DNA of 64,000 bases from assembly GCF_028867965.1 (NCBI RefSeq), contig NZ_JAPQNT010000002.1:1-64000 (forward strand), in the 5' to 3' direction. Shown one piece after another: positions 43,463 through 51,423 of the stretch. Under the pieces are notes generated by a model. That model made no database searches, was not told the DNA's origin, and saw only the letters and a list, made by a program, of their open reading frames with translations. A program made the position numbers and the translations under genes. Source of the DNA: Flavobacterium sp. SUN046 (GTDB lineage Bacteria; Bacteroidota; Bacteroidia; Flavobacteriales; Flavobacteriaceae). Position 1 is the stretch's first letter. Every line of letters begins with the position of its first letter.

Positions 43463-44269
43463 TTATGCTCTAACAATAAAATGTTCTTTCTCTTGCTCAA
43501 TTCTAAAAAACACAATTCCCCATTGAAATGTATCAATTGTAACGGTAACTTTTGGATGATTTTTTATAATTTTCCAAGCTTTTTCCATATCGGAACTCCA
43601 ATGAATATCATCGAAAATCCAAATGGAATCATTAGTAATTGTTGGAATTAACAGTTCAAAATACTCCAAAGTTGCTTTTTTAGAATGGTTGCCGTCGAAG
43701 TAAATTAGTTGGCAGTGCTCAGTTTTCAGTTTGCAGTTACTTAGATAGTCTTCAAATTTTGTGTTTATAAAATTAATGTTATTTAGATTATATAATTGAC
43801 ATTGATTTTTTGCAATTTCCATTGTATTAAAACAACCTTCTAAAGAAACAATTTTAGCGTCTTTATTTAGCTTCGCTCTGTCCATCTTCGACTCGAGTCC
43901 TAATGACAATGCAGACGTTGCTAACCCAAGTGAAGTTCCAATTTCTAAAATAGTATTTGGTTGAAAATAGCGAACAATTCTAAATAATAATTCGGCTCGT
44001 TTACGCGAAATCCCAGCATTTTTTGCGATTTGATTTATCGCTCGTGTATTGCTTTTGAAAACTCTTGAACCAGCACCAAAATCGGTAACTTCAATGGTGT
44101 TTTTATTTTGTAAAAGTGAATTTCTGTATTCTTTTAAAATTGAATATTTAGGGTAATTAGTTGTATCATAAAAACAGTTTGCCACCAAATTATAGACGAA
44201 TGGCGAATGTACTCCGTGTTGGTTTTTGGAGTTCCATAGGAAGTTTAGGTATGATTTTAATATAGTCAC
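43463..44269 (-). CDS. SAM-dependent methyltransferase with repeat insertions
   Basis: A 268-residue class I methyltransferase: motif I ILEIGTSLGLATSALSLG, then a motif II/III region KIVSLEGC and LIYFDGNH, and the late WIFDDIHWSSDMEKAW, as in O-methyltransferases acting on small substrates. The start is GTG at 44269 within a CAGTCACAGTTTTCAGT repeat tract. Two in-frame segments look foreign: residues LESKMDRAKLNKD (DNA 43871-43908) and NCKLKTEHC (DNA 43711-43745), both matching dispersed repeat sequence. The catalytic frame is otherwise intact. Confidence 0.85.
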   Translation of the reverse strand: MTILKSYLNFLWNSKNQHGVHSPFVYNLVANCFYDTTNYPKYSILKEYRNSLLQNKNTIEVTDFGAGSRVFKSNTRAINQIAKNAGISRKRAELLFRIVRYFQPNTILEIGTSLGLATSALSLGLESKMDRAKLNKDAKIVSLEGCFNTMEIAKNQCQLYNLNNINFINTKFEDYLSNCKLKTEHCQLIYFDGNHSKKATLEYFELLIPTITNDSIWIFDDIHWSSDMEKAWKIIKNHPKVTVTIDTFQWGIVFFRIEQEKEHFIVRA

Positions 44270-44337
44270 AGTTTTCAGTCACAGTTTTCAGTCACAGTTT
44301 TCAATCTGCCAACTGAGACTGAAAACTGAAAACTAAT
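44262..44337. repeat. CAGTTTTCAGTCA tandem tract overlapping a start codon
   Basis: CAGTTTTCAGTCA is repeated in tandem (44267-44300) and reversed as GAAAACTG (44321-44334), making the 76-bp gap between two leftward genes low in complexity. The GTG start of the methyltransferase gene falls within it, so the repeat probably replaced the native start region. Confidence 0.8.
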
Positions 44338-46197
44338 TTATTCCATTTTACTAGAAAGTTCAAACCAACGTTCTTCTTTTTCTTCTTTTAAATTAATTAC
44401 TTTTTGTAATTCTAAAGCTTTGGCTTCAATTTCGGTATCCGCTACTTTTCCGTCAGAGAATAATTGTTCAATTTGTTTCTTTTGGTATTCTAAATCTTTG
44501 ATTTCTTTTTCGATTTTATTGAACTCTTTTTGCTCATTAAAATCCAATCCTGATGAAATTGTTTTTACCTGTTTCCAATTGCTTTTTTCTTTGTTGTCGT
44601 CTTTGTTTGCAGGTTCAGCCGAATCTTCATACGCTCTAAAATCAGAATAATTTCCTGGGAAATTTTCTATAATTCCGTTGCCACGAAACACAAATAAATC
44701 ATCTACAATTTTATCCATAAAATAACGGTCGTGAGAAACTACTAGTAAACAACCCGGAAAATCCAATAAGAAACTTTCCAATACATTCAAAGTTACAATA
44801 TCCAAATCATTGGTTGGCTCATCGAGAATCAAGAAATTCGGATTCTGAATCAAAACCGTACATAAATAAAGTCGTTTCAATTCGCCACCAGAAAGTTTTT
44901 CAACAAAATCATATTGTTTTTTGCTGTCAAATAAAAAGCGTTCCAACAATTGAGAAGCCGAAATCAATTTCCCTTTCATCAACGGAATATATTCACCGTA
45001 TTCTTTAATAATATCAATTACGCGTTGTCCCGGTTTTGGGTTAATTCCGCTTTGTGTATAATAACCAATTTTAATCGTTTCACCAGTAATAACTTTCCCA
45101 GAATCGGTCGGAATAGTTTGTGTCAACAAGTTCAAAAATGTCGATTTTCCAGTTCCGTTTTTACCAATAATTCCAATTCGAGCACCACGTTGAAAGTCGA
45201 AACTAAAGTTTTCTAAGATCTTTTTATCACCAAACTTTTTCGAAATTTTATGCAACTCAATAATCTTGCTTCCAAGACGTTCCATATTAATTTCGAGTTC
45301 AATTTTGTTTTCTTTTCTACGACTTTCGGCAACCGCTTTTATTTCATAAAAATCATCTTGGCGCGATTTCGATTTGGTAGTTCTCGCTTTTGGTTGTCTT
45401 CGCATCCAAGCCAATTCTTTCACAAAAAGGTTTTGCGCTTTGTCAATACTCGCGTTTTCAGAAGCCAAACGTTCTTCTTTTTTCTCTAAATAATAGGAGT
45501 AATTCCCTTTGTAAGAATATAATTTTCCGTTGTCTAATTCGATAATTTCATTGCAAACACGTTCCAAAAAGAAACGGTCGTGCGTTACCATAAACAGCGT
45601 TATATTTTCTTTTGCAAAATAACTTTCAAGCCATTCAATCATCTCTAAATCCAAGTGATTGGTTGGTTCATCCAAAATCATTAAATCAGGTTTGTTAATC
45701 AAAATAATTGCCAATGAAAGGCGTTTTTTTTGTCCGCCAGACATATTTTTAACCTTCAATTTGAAATCTTCCAACTTCAGTTTGAACAAAATTTGCTTGA
45801 ATTGTGTTTCAAAATCCCAAGCATTAAAACGATCCATATCATCAAAAGCCAATTGATATGCTTCTTCATCATGCGGATTTTCAAGTGCTTTTTCGTAACG
45901 TTCAATTACGTGTAAAATTTCATTATCACTAGCAAAAATACTTTCTTCAACAGTCAATTCATCCTGCAATTGTGGTACTTGCGATAGAAACGACATTTTG
46001 ATATCTTTTCTAATCACAACATTTCCAGAATCGGGTTCGTCTTCGCCATTAATAATTTTCATAATGCACGTTTTGCCCGAACCATTTTTGGCAATAAAAG
46101 CAATTTTTTGGTCTTTATTAATTCCGAATGAAATGTCTTTAAACAACGTTCGTTCGCCAAATGATTTAGAAATATTTTCTACAGAAAGGTAATTCAC
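44338..46197 (-). CDS. ABC-F family ATPase (Uup-like)
   Basis: A 619-residue soluble protein with two ABC domains. Domain 1: AKNGSGKTC Walker A, NMSGGQKKRLSLA, LMILDEPTNHLD. Domain 2: GKNGTGKST, LSGGELKRLYLC, FLILDEPTNDLD. A C-terminal coiled-coil (about 550-619, FNKIEKEIKDLEYQKKQIEQ) is characteristic of Uup proteins, which bind ribosomes or DNA. I took a GTG start at 46197 (VNYLSVENISKSFG); an ATG at 46215 would lie upstream of the predicted transcription start, because TACTTTTG at 46213-46220 on the minus strand is a likely -7 box. Confidence 0.9.
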   Translation of the reverse strand: MNYLSVENISKSFGERTLFKDISFGINKDQKIAFIAKNGSGKTCIMKIINGEDEPDSGNVVIRKDIKMSFLSQVPQLQDELTVEESIFASDNEILHVIERYEKALENPHDEEAYQLAFDDMDRFNAWDFETQFKQILFKLKLEDFKLKVKNMSGGQKKRLSLAIILINKPDLMILDEPTNHLDLEMIEWLESYFAKENITLFMVTHDRFFLERVCNEIIELDNGKLYSYKGNYSYYLEKKEERLASENASIDKAQNLFVKELAWMRRQPKARTTKSKSRQDDFYEIKAVAESRRKENKIELEINMERLGSKIIELHKISKKFGDKKILENFSFDFQRGARIGIIGKNGTGKSTFLNLLTQTIPTDSGKVITGETIKIGYYTQSGINPKPGQRVIDIIKEYGEYIPLMKGKLISASQLLERFLFDSKKQYDFVEKLSGGELKRLYLCTVLIQNPNFLILDEPTNDLDIVTLNVLESFLLDFPGCLLVVSHDRYFMDKIVDDLFVFRGNGIIENFPGNYSDFRAYEDSAEPANKDDNKEKSNWKQVKTISSGLDFNEQKEFNKIEKEIKDLEYQKKQIEQLFSDGKVADTEIEAKALELQKVINLKEEKEERWFELSSKME

Positions 46198-46212
46198 AAT
46201 GATAATTTTTTG

Positions 46213-46231
46213 CAAAAGTACATTATATTTG
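46213..46231. promoter_or_regulatory. Divergent -7 boxes
   Basis: The minus strand has TACTTTTG at 46213-46220 for the ABC-F gene, and the plus strand has TATATTTG at 46224-46231 for the gene starting at 46247. Both match TAnnTTTG and they are only 3 bp apart, so the two promoters are probably mutually exclusive or coordinated. Confidence 0.5.
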
Positions 46232-46246
46232 TTGAAATCAATTATT

Positions 46247-46738
46247 ATGAAACCAGTTGGATACTTAAAAAAAGCTTCTTTAGTAATTATTTTTATAATT
46301 GTTATTTTGTTTATTGATTTTTATTCTGGATTTGAAGAGAAGAATACTATAACATTTGATAATTTTAATTGTAAAACTGAATATACTAGGCGCGGTTCAA
46401 CATCTTCTTGCTTTTTAATTACAACTAAAGGCAATAAATATTTTTTACCAAATAATGTTAATTTCGGGAATAATTTAAAGAAAGGAGATGATTTAATAGT
46501 TGTCAAAACTTTTCTTTTAAGAAGAAATAAAAGGTTTGAAATTGGATATAATAATTTTAAAGAAATTGAAAATATTTCATTTTTTCGATCTAAGCTAAAT
46601 ATATGTATTTTTATATTTTCAATAATTATAGCATTACTTTTTTATCGTTTTTCGAATAATCTTGTTTTAGGTAATTTGTTTGTTTTTTGCTTGATAATTG
46701 ATGTTTTTTTAATGTTTATGTATTTTCTGATTTACTAA
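46247..46738 (+). CDS. Orphan membrane protein
   Basis: A 163-residue protein taken from the ATG at 46247, downstream of a TATATTTG box; an in-frame ATG at 46199 would add 16 residues overlapping the divergent gene. It has one N-terminal membrane helix (about 12-28, LVIIFIIVILFIDFY) and two adjacent helices near the C-terminus (about 110-160), with a soluble domain between containing GSTSSCFLITTKGNKYFL. No family is recognised. Confidence 0.65.
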   Translation: MKPVGYLKKASLVIIFIIVILFIDFYSGFEEKNTITFDNFNCKTEYTRRGSTSSCFLITTKGNKYFLPNNVNFGNNLKKGDDLIVVKTFLLRRNKRFEIGYNNFKEIENISFFRSKLNICIFIFSIIIALLFYRFSNNLVLGNLFVFCLIIDVFLMFMYFLIY

Positions 46739-46790
46739 AAATTTCAATTTATTTAGATTAGCATTTAATAATCTAGATTATATTTGTCCA

Positions 46791-47933
46791 ATGCAACTAT
46801 CCGTAATTATCCTCAATTATAATGTGCGCTTTTTTTTAGAGCAATGCGTTTTAAGTGTCCAAAAAGCACTTGAAAACATTGATGGCGAAATTATTGTAAT
46901 CGATAACAATTCGTCCGATGATAGTTGCGAAATGATAAAAACGCTTTTTCCAACTATAAAACTCATCGAAAATAAAGAAAATGTAGGTTTCCCAAAAGGA
47001 AATAATATTGGCGTTGCACAAGCCAAAGGCGAATATATTTGTATTTTAAATCCTGACACAGTTGTTGCCGAAAATACTTTTTCTAAAATACTAGATTTTG
47101 TCACACTGAGCGCAGTCGAAGTGCGCAACTCGCAACTTGGCATTCTCGGTTGTAAACTAATCGATGGAACAGGAAATTTTCTTCCAGAAAGCAAACGTGG
47201 AGTTCCAACGCCTTGGGTTGCCTTCACGAAAATCTTCGGATTGTATAAAGTTTCGAATCTATTCGGAAAATATTATGCGCAACATTTAACCGAAAATCAA
47301 TCTGGAAAGGTCGATATTCTTGTTGGTGCTTTTATGGTTATGAAACGCGAATTATACAACGAAATTGGTGGTTTTGACGAAAACTGCTTCATGTATTCAG
47401 ATGATATCGATTTGAGTTATATGGCGTTGCAAAAAGGAAAATCCAATTATTATTTTCACGAAACAAATGTAATTCACTACAAAGGTGAAAGTACAATTCG
47501 TGATGAAAAATACATGAAACGGTTTCAAGAAGCCATGCAGTTTTTCTACAAAAAGCATTTTAAGAAATCAGTTTTATTCGACTTTTTTATGAAAATAGGT
47601 GCTTTTGTATTTTCATTAGTAAAGAAAAATCAATTCAAAATAGTTACGAAAGAAATTGATGAATACATCATTTTTTCAAAAGAGGAACTGCAATTAAATT
47701 TGAAAAATAAAACCACAATTTTAAACGAATTTTCTAAATTTGAAAATAATTTGAATTCCAATATCGAAATCATTTTCGACACAAAATCATTTAGTTTTAA
47801 AGAAATCATTGCTTTTATGAATTCCAATAAAAGCAAAAATTTAACATTTAAGAATTACATTCCGAACTCAAATTATTTAATTGGAAGTAATAATTCAATA
47901 GATCGAGGAGAAATAATCCAACTAAAAAATTAG
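46791..47933 (+). CDS. Family 2 glycosyltransferase with an in-frame repeat insertion
   Basis: A 380-residue GT-A fold enzyme: nucleotide-sugar-binding start SVIILNYNVRFFLEQCVLSV, DXD-type DNNSSDDS and the later GGFDENCFMYSDDIDLSYM, then a C-terminal helical part. Such enzymes build surface polysaccharide; acceptor and sugar are unknown. Residues about 104-112 (VTLSAVEVR) are translated from a dispersed repeat (47099-47123, TGTCACACTGAGCGCAGTCG), inserted without breaking the frame between the DXD region and IDGTGNFLPESKRG. Confidence 0.88.
   Translation: MQLSVIILNYNVRFFLEQCVLSVQKALENIDGEIIVIDNNSSDDSCEMIKTLFPTIKLIENKENVGFPKGNNIGVAQAKGEYICILNPDTVVAENTFSKILDFVTLSAVEVRNSQLGILGCKLIDGTGNFLPESKRGVPTPWVAFTKIFGLYKVSNLFGKYYAQHLTENQSGKVDILVGAFMVMKRELYNEIGGFDENCFMYSDDIDLSYMALQKGKSNYYFHETNVIHYKGESTIRDEKYMKRFQEAMQFFYKKHFKKSVLFDFFMKIGAFVFSLVKKNQFKIVTKEIDEYIIFSKEELQLNLKNKTTILNEFSKFENNLNSNIEIIFDTKSFSFKEIIAFMNSNKSKNLTFKNYIPNSNYLIGSNNSIDRGEIIQLKN
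47099..47123 (+). repeat. Dispersed repeat inside the glycosyltransferase gene
   Basis: TGTCACACTGAGCGCAGTCG plus AAGTG. It is related to the inverted copy at 56697-56718: reversed, that copy reads TGTCAGTCTGAGCTTGTCG plus AAG, with TGTCA, CTGAGC and TCGAAG in common. From memory this element is common in Flavobacterium intergenic DNA. Here it is translated as VTLSAVEVR. Confidence 0.8.
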
Positions 47934-48009
47934 TATATTCTTTATAAAATGAAGATAAAATTACTAATTTTGCAATCATTATAAAAAAACACAACTTTAG
48001 TTTAAAGAT

Positions 48010-49308
48010 ATGGCAAAGTTTGAATTGAAATTACCTAAAATGGGTGAAAGCGTTGCAGAAGCAACAATTACCAATTGGCTAAAAGAAGTCGGCGACAAAA
48101 TAGAAATGGATGAAGCCGTTCTAGAAATAGCAACCGATAAAGTAGATAGCGAAGTTCCGAGTGAAGTTGCTGGAATTCTTATTGAAAAACTATTTGGTAA
48201 AGACGATTTAGTTCAAGTTGGACAAACTATTGCAATTATCGAAACTGAAGGCGGAAGTGTTGATGCGCCAAAAACAGAAGAAGTTGCTGCTCCAATTGTT
48301 GCTGAAGTAGCTAAAAAAGTTGAAGTTGCTAAAGAAACCGTCGCACCAGCTGATTTTTCAGGTTCAGATAAATTCTTTTCTCCATTAGTAAAAAACATTG
48401 CTAAAGAAGAAGGAGTTTCAATCGCAGAATTAGAAAGTATTTCAGGTTCAGGAAAAGACGGACGTGTTACTAAAGAAGATATTTTAAAATTTGTAGAAAG
48501 TCGAAAGTCGAAAGTCGAAAGTCCAAAACCTTCTGTTATTCAAGCTACAACACAAAACTTGCAACCCGAAACTAAAGCAATTCCAGTTTCTGTAAACGGT
48601 GGTGATGAAATTATAGAAATGGACCGAATGCGTAAGCTAATTTCTGGTTACATGGTGGCTTCGGTGCAAACATCAGCTCACGTACAATCGTTCATTGAAG
48701 TTGACGTTACCAATATTGTGAAATGGAGAAATAAAGTAAAAGATGCTTTCGAAAAACGTGAAGGTGAAAAATTGACTTTTACACCAATTATGATGGAAGC
48801 GGTTGCTAAAGCACTAAAAGATTTTCCAGGAATGAATATTTCTGTTGATGGCGATTACATCATCAAAAAGAAAAATATCAATTTAGGAATGGCTGCAGCG
48901 CTACCAAATGGAAATTTAATCGTTCCAGTAATTAAAAATGCAGATCAATTGAATCTTGTTGGAATGGCAAAAGCGGTTAACGATTTAGGAAACAGAGCCA
49001 AAGCAGGAAAATTAAAACCAGACGATACACAAGGCGGAACTTATACGGTTACTAATGTTGGAACTTTCGGTTCGGTATTCGGAACACCAATTATCAATCA
49101 ACCACAAGTTGGAATTTTAGCTCTTGGTGCAATTCGTAAAGTGCCAGCTGTAATCGAAACTCCAGAAGGCGATTTTATCGGAATTCGTCAGAAAATGTTC
49201 TTATCACACAGTTATGACCACAGAGTTGTAGATGGCGCACTTGGCGGAAGTTTTGTAAAACGAGTAGCTGATTATCTTGAAGCATTTGATGTAAATAGAG
49301 AATATTAG
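48010..49308 (+). CDS. Dihydrolipoamide acyltransferase (E2) of a 2-oxoacid dehydrogenase complex
   Basis: A 432-residue E2. The lipoyl domain (1-75) carries the lipoylated lysine K44 in EIATDKVDSEV. A peripheral-subunit-binding domain spans about 119-158 (SPLVKNIAKEEGVSIAELES). The catalytic domain is C-terminal, with the active-site HSYDHRVVDGALGG. Whether pyruvate, 2-oxoglutarate or branched-chain substrate is used cannot be stated. In the linker after about residue 158 lies a 7-bp repeat (GAAAGTC four times, 48496-48523) giving SRKSKVESPKP, which looks like an intruding intergenic repeat. Confidence 0.93.
   Translation: MAKFELKLPKMGESVAEATITNWLKEVGDKIEMDEAVLEIATDKVDSEVPSEVAGILIEKLFGKDDLVQVGQTIAIIETEGGSVDAPKTEEVAAPIVAEVAKKVEVAKETVAPADFSGSDKFFSPLVKNIAKEEGVSIAELESISGSGKDGRVTKEDILKFVESRKSKVESPKPSVIQATTQNLQPETKAIPVSVNGGDEIIEMDRMRKLISGYMVASVQTSAHVQSFIEVDVTNIVKWRNKVKDAFEKREGEKLTFTPIMMEAVAKALKDFPGMNISVDGDYIIKKKNINLGMAAALPNGNLIVPVIKNADQLNLVGMAKAVNDLGNRAKAGKLKPDDTQGGTYTVTNVGTFGSVFGTPIINQPQVGILALGAIRKVPAVIETPEGDFIGIRQKMFLSHSYDHRVVDGALGGSFVKRVADYLEAFDVNREY
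48496..48523 (+). repeat. Heptamer repeat (GAAAGTC)4 in the E2 linker
   Basis: Four perfect copies of GAAAGTC in tandem. A gain or loss of a single copy would shift the reading frame, because 7 is not a multiple of three. Confidence 0.9.
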
Positions 49309-49325
49309 AAAATATATTAAAACGT

Positions 49326-49361
49326 AACCCTTTCAATAATAATAAATTGAAAGGGTTTCTT
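49326..49361 (+). terminator. Terminator after the E2 gene
   Basis: AACCCTTTCAA and TTGAAAGGGTT form a perfect 11-bp stem around an AT loop, followed by a short T run, 18 bp past the E2 stop. Confidence 0.8.
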
Positions 49362-49413
49362 AATTTTAGATTAAAACTTTTTAAAAAATCGATTAACGGT
49401 AACAACATTATTT

Positions 49414-49421
49414 TATATTTG
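49414..49421 (+). promoter_or_regulatory. -7 promoter box of the exonuclease gene
   Basis: TATATTTG, full TAnnTTTG match, 19 bp ahead of the start at 49441. No convincing -33 TTG at the proper distance. Confidence 0.5.
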
Positions 49422-49440
49422 TCGGCTAACTTTTTTTATA

Positions 49441-50211
49441 ATGGAATTAAAATTAAATAGACCAATTTGCTTTTTCGATCTTGAAACAACAGGTGTTGAC
49501 GTCGCTAAAGATAGAATTGTTGAAATATCAATTTTCAAAGTGTATCCTAACGGAAATAAAGAAAGTAAAACGTGGTTGGTCAATCCTACAATTCCAATTC
49601 CACCACAAACTACTGCTGTTCACGGAATAACCAATGAGAAAGTTGCTAACGAACCAACCTTCAAAGAATTGGCGTCTCAAGTTCATAATATGATTAAGGA
49701 TTCTGATTTGGGTGGATTTAATTCAGATAGATTTGATATTCCACTTTTGGCTGAAGAATTACTTCGTGCTGAAGTTGATTTTGATATGAAAAATAGAGTT
49801 TCTGTCGATATTCAAACCATTTTTCACAAAAAAGAAGAACGCACATTAAGTGCAGCATTAAAATTCTATTGTGGTAAAAATCTAGAAAATGCGCATTCTG
49901 CCGAGGCAGATACAATGGCTACTTACGAAATTTTAACAGCTCAATTAGATAGATATCCCGATTTAGAAAACGATATGAAATGGCTATCTGAATTCACAAC
50001 TCGAAAAAAATCAGTTGATTTTGCAGGTTTCATAGCTTTAAATAACGAAGGAAAAGAAATTTTTACTTTCGGAAAAAACAAAGGACAATTAGTAGAAGAA
50101 GTTCTCGAAAAAGAACCAGGTTATTATGGTTGGATTCAAGGCGCTGATTTTCCGCTATATACAAAAAAAGTGTTAACCGGAATCAAACTAAGAAAATTAA
50201 ACACAAAATAA
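49441..50211 (+). CDS. 3'-5' exonuclease, DnaQ-like (DEDD)
   Basis: A 256-residue exonuclease. ExoI: FFDLETTGVD (about 12-21) with the D and E metal ligands; ExoII: GGFNSDRFDIPLL; ExoIII: NAHSAEADTMAT, a DEDDh-type arrangement with histidine. After about residue 170 an extension includes FTFGKNKGQLVEEVLEKEPGYYGWI, found in many stand-alone proteins of this kind in Bacteroidota. Likely DNA repair or RNA processing; substrate unresolved. Confidence 0.9.
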   Translation: MELKLNRPICFFDLETTGVDVAKDRIVEISIFKVYPNGNKESKTWLVNPTIPIPPQTTAVHGITNEKVANEPTFKELASQVHNMIKDSDLGGFNSDRFDIPLLAEELLRAEVDFDMKNRVSVDIQTIFHKKEERTLSAALKFYCGKNLENAHSAEADTMATYEILTAQLDRYPDLENDMKWLSEFTTRKKSVDFAGFIALNNEGKEIFTFGKNKGQLVEEVLEKEPGYYGWIQGADFPLYTKKVLTGIKLRKLNTK

Positions 50212-50294
50212 GGTTCTAAGAAGCTAAGTTGTCAAGGTTCTTTCTTAATTCCTAAGTAACTTAGTTTCTCAGTAACTCAGTATCTCTTAAAAAA

Positions 50295-50906
50295 ATGAAA
50301 ATAATCTGCATCGGTAGAAATTACGTCAAGCACATCGAGGAACTTCAAAACGAACGTCCCGATGAGCCTGTGATTTTTTTAAAACCAGATTCAGCAATTT
50401 TATTAAAACAACATCCGTTTGTAATTCCTGAATTTAGTAACGATGTGCATCATGAAGTTGAAATTTTAGTCAAAATAAATAAAGTTGGAAAATACATAGA
50501 AACTAAATTTGCACACACTTATTACGATGAAATCGGATTAGGAATCGATTTTACAGCTCGTGATTTGCAAAGTAAATTAAAAGAAAAAGGTCTTCCTTGG
50601 GAAAAATCCAAAGCTTTTGACGGTTCAGCGGTAATTGGAGAATTTTATCCAAAAAGTGAGTTTGTTTCTACAGAAAACATTAACTTTGAATTACATAACA
50701 ATAATGAAGTAGTTCAAAAAGGAAATACAAATCACATGTTATGGAAAATTGATGAGTTAATTTCTTATGTTTCTCAATTTTTCACGTTAAAAAAAGGCGA
50801 TATTATTTTTACAGGAACACCCGAAGGCGTTGCAGCTGTAAAACCAAACGATATATTAGAAGGATATTTAGAAAATAAAAAATCATTTAGAATACAAGTT
50901 AAATAA
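50295..50906 (+). CDS. Fumarylacetoacetate hydrolase (FAH) family protein
   Basis: A 203-residue single-domain member. It begins MKIICIGRNYVKHIEELQNE, and contains the metal-site region HHEVEILVKINKVGK, the LGIDFTARDLQSKLKEKGLP stretch and the late DIIFTGTPEGVAAV motif. Family members cleave C-C bonds or isomerise beta-diketones or decarboxylate oxaloacetate. Which applies here is unknown. It overlaps the Hpt gene by one base (TAATG), so both are coupled. Confidence 0.9.
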   Translation: MKIICIGRNYVKHIEELQNERPDEPVIFLKPDSAILLKQHPFVIPEFSNDVHHEVEILVKINKVGKYIETKFAHTYYDEIGLGIDFTARDLQSKLKEKGLPWEKSKAFDGSAVIGEFYPKSEFVSTENINFELHNNNEVVQKGNTNHMLWKIDELISYVSQFFTLKKGDIIFTGTPEGVAAVKPNDILEGYLENKKSFRIQVK

Positions 50907-51250
50907 TGGCAATAAATTATAACCTCTCCAAAGTTTATGCACTTTCTGACAACGATTCAGAATTTGTAATGCAAATTATCTCACTTTTTGTGACAGAAGT
51001 GCCTCAAGATTTGAAGCAAATAGAAATCGGTATTAAAGAAAAAGACCACAAGCAAGCTTATGCTTATGCCCATAAAATAAAGCCAACTTTAGACTTATTA
51101 GGCATGACAATGGCTTACGAAGAAATTCTTCAAGTTGAAGCTTGGACAAGAGCCGAAGGTAAAAGAAAAGAAATTGATGCTACTTTCGAAAGTATTCAAG
51201 ATCAAGTAGATAAAGCAATCAAAGAAATTAAAAAAGATTTCGAAATTTAA
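50906..51250 (+). CDS. Hpt domain phosphotransfer protein
   Basis: A 114-residue four-helix Hpt protein. The phosphorylated histidine is predicted as H56 in AYAYAHKIKPTLDLLGM, with the typical pattern HKIKP. It would relay phosphate between a hybrid kinase and a response regulator. No kinase is nearby; coupling to a FAH protein has no obvious functional meaning and may be only co-transcription. Confidence 0.88.
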   Translation: MAINYNLSKVYALSDNDSEFVMQIISLFVTEVPQDLKQIEIGIKEKDHKQAYAYAHKIKPTLDLLGMTMAYEEILQVEAWTRAEGKRKEIDATFESIQDQVDKAIKEIKKDFEI

Positions 51251-51267
51251 TAATTTTAGAAGCGAAT

Positions 51268-51341
51268 GGCTTGGGTTTTATCGGCAAGCCATTTTCCAGC
51301 TTTCCTTCCAAAGTCCCGAAAAAAAATCGGGCGCTTTTCCT
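51268..51341. repeat. Two hairpins between the Hpt and cinA genes
   Basis: GGCTTG..CAAGCC (51268-51290) and CCCGA..TCGGG (51318-51336) form two stem-loops with the spacer sequence TTTTCCAGCTTTCCTTCC. The arrangement resembles dispersed intergenic elements of Flavobacterium and may double as a terminator of the FAH-Hpt operon. Confidence 0.45.
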
Positions 51342-51385
51342 TCCAATCTGGGCTAGATTTGCTTTCTTTTTTTACTTTTTGTTAT

Positions 51386-51393
51386 ATCTTTGT
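51386..51393 (+). promoter_or_regulatory. -7 promoter box of cinA
   Basis: TATCTTTG matches TAnnTTTG, 30 bp ahead of the TTG start at 51424. A TTG is seen 24 bp upstream of it (51359-51361), slightly long spacing. Confidence 0.5.
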
Positions 51394-51423
51394 ATACTAA
51401 TAAATCAATAAAAACAACATTTC

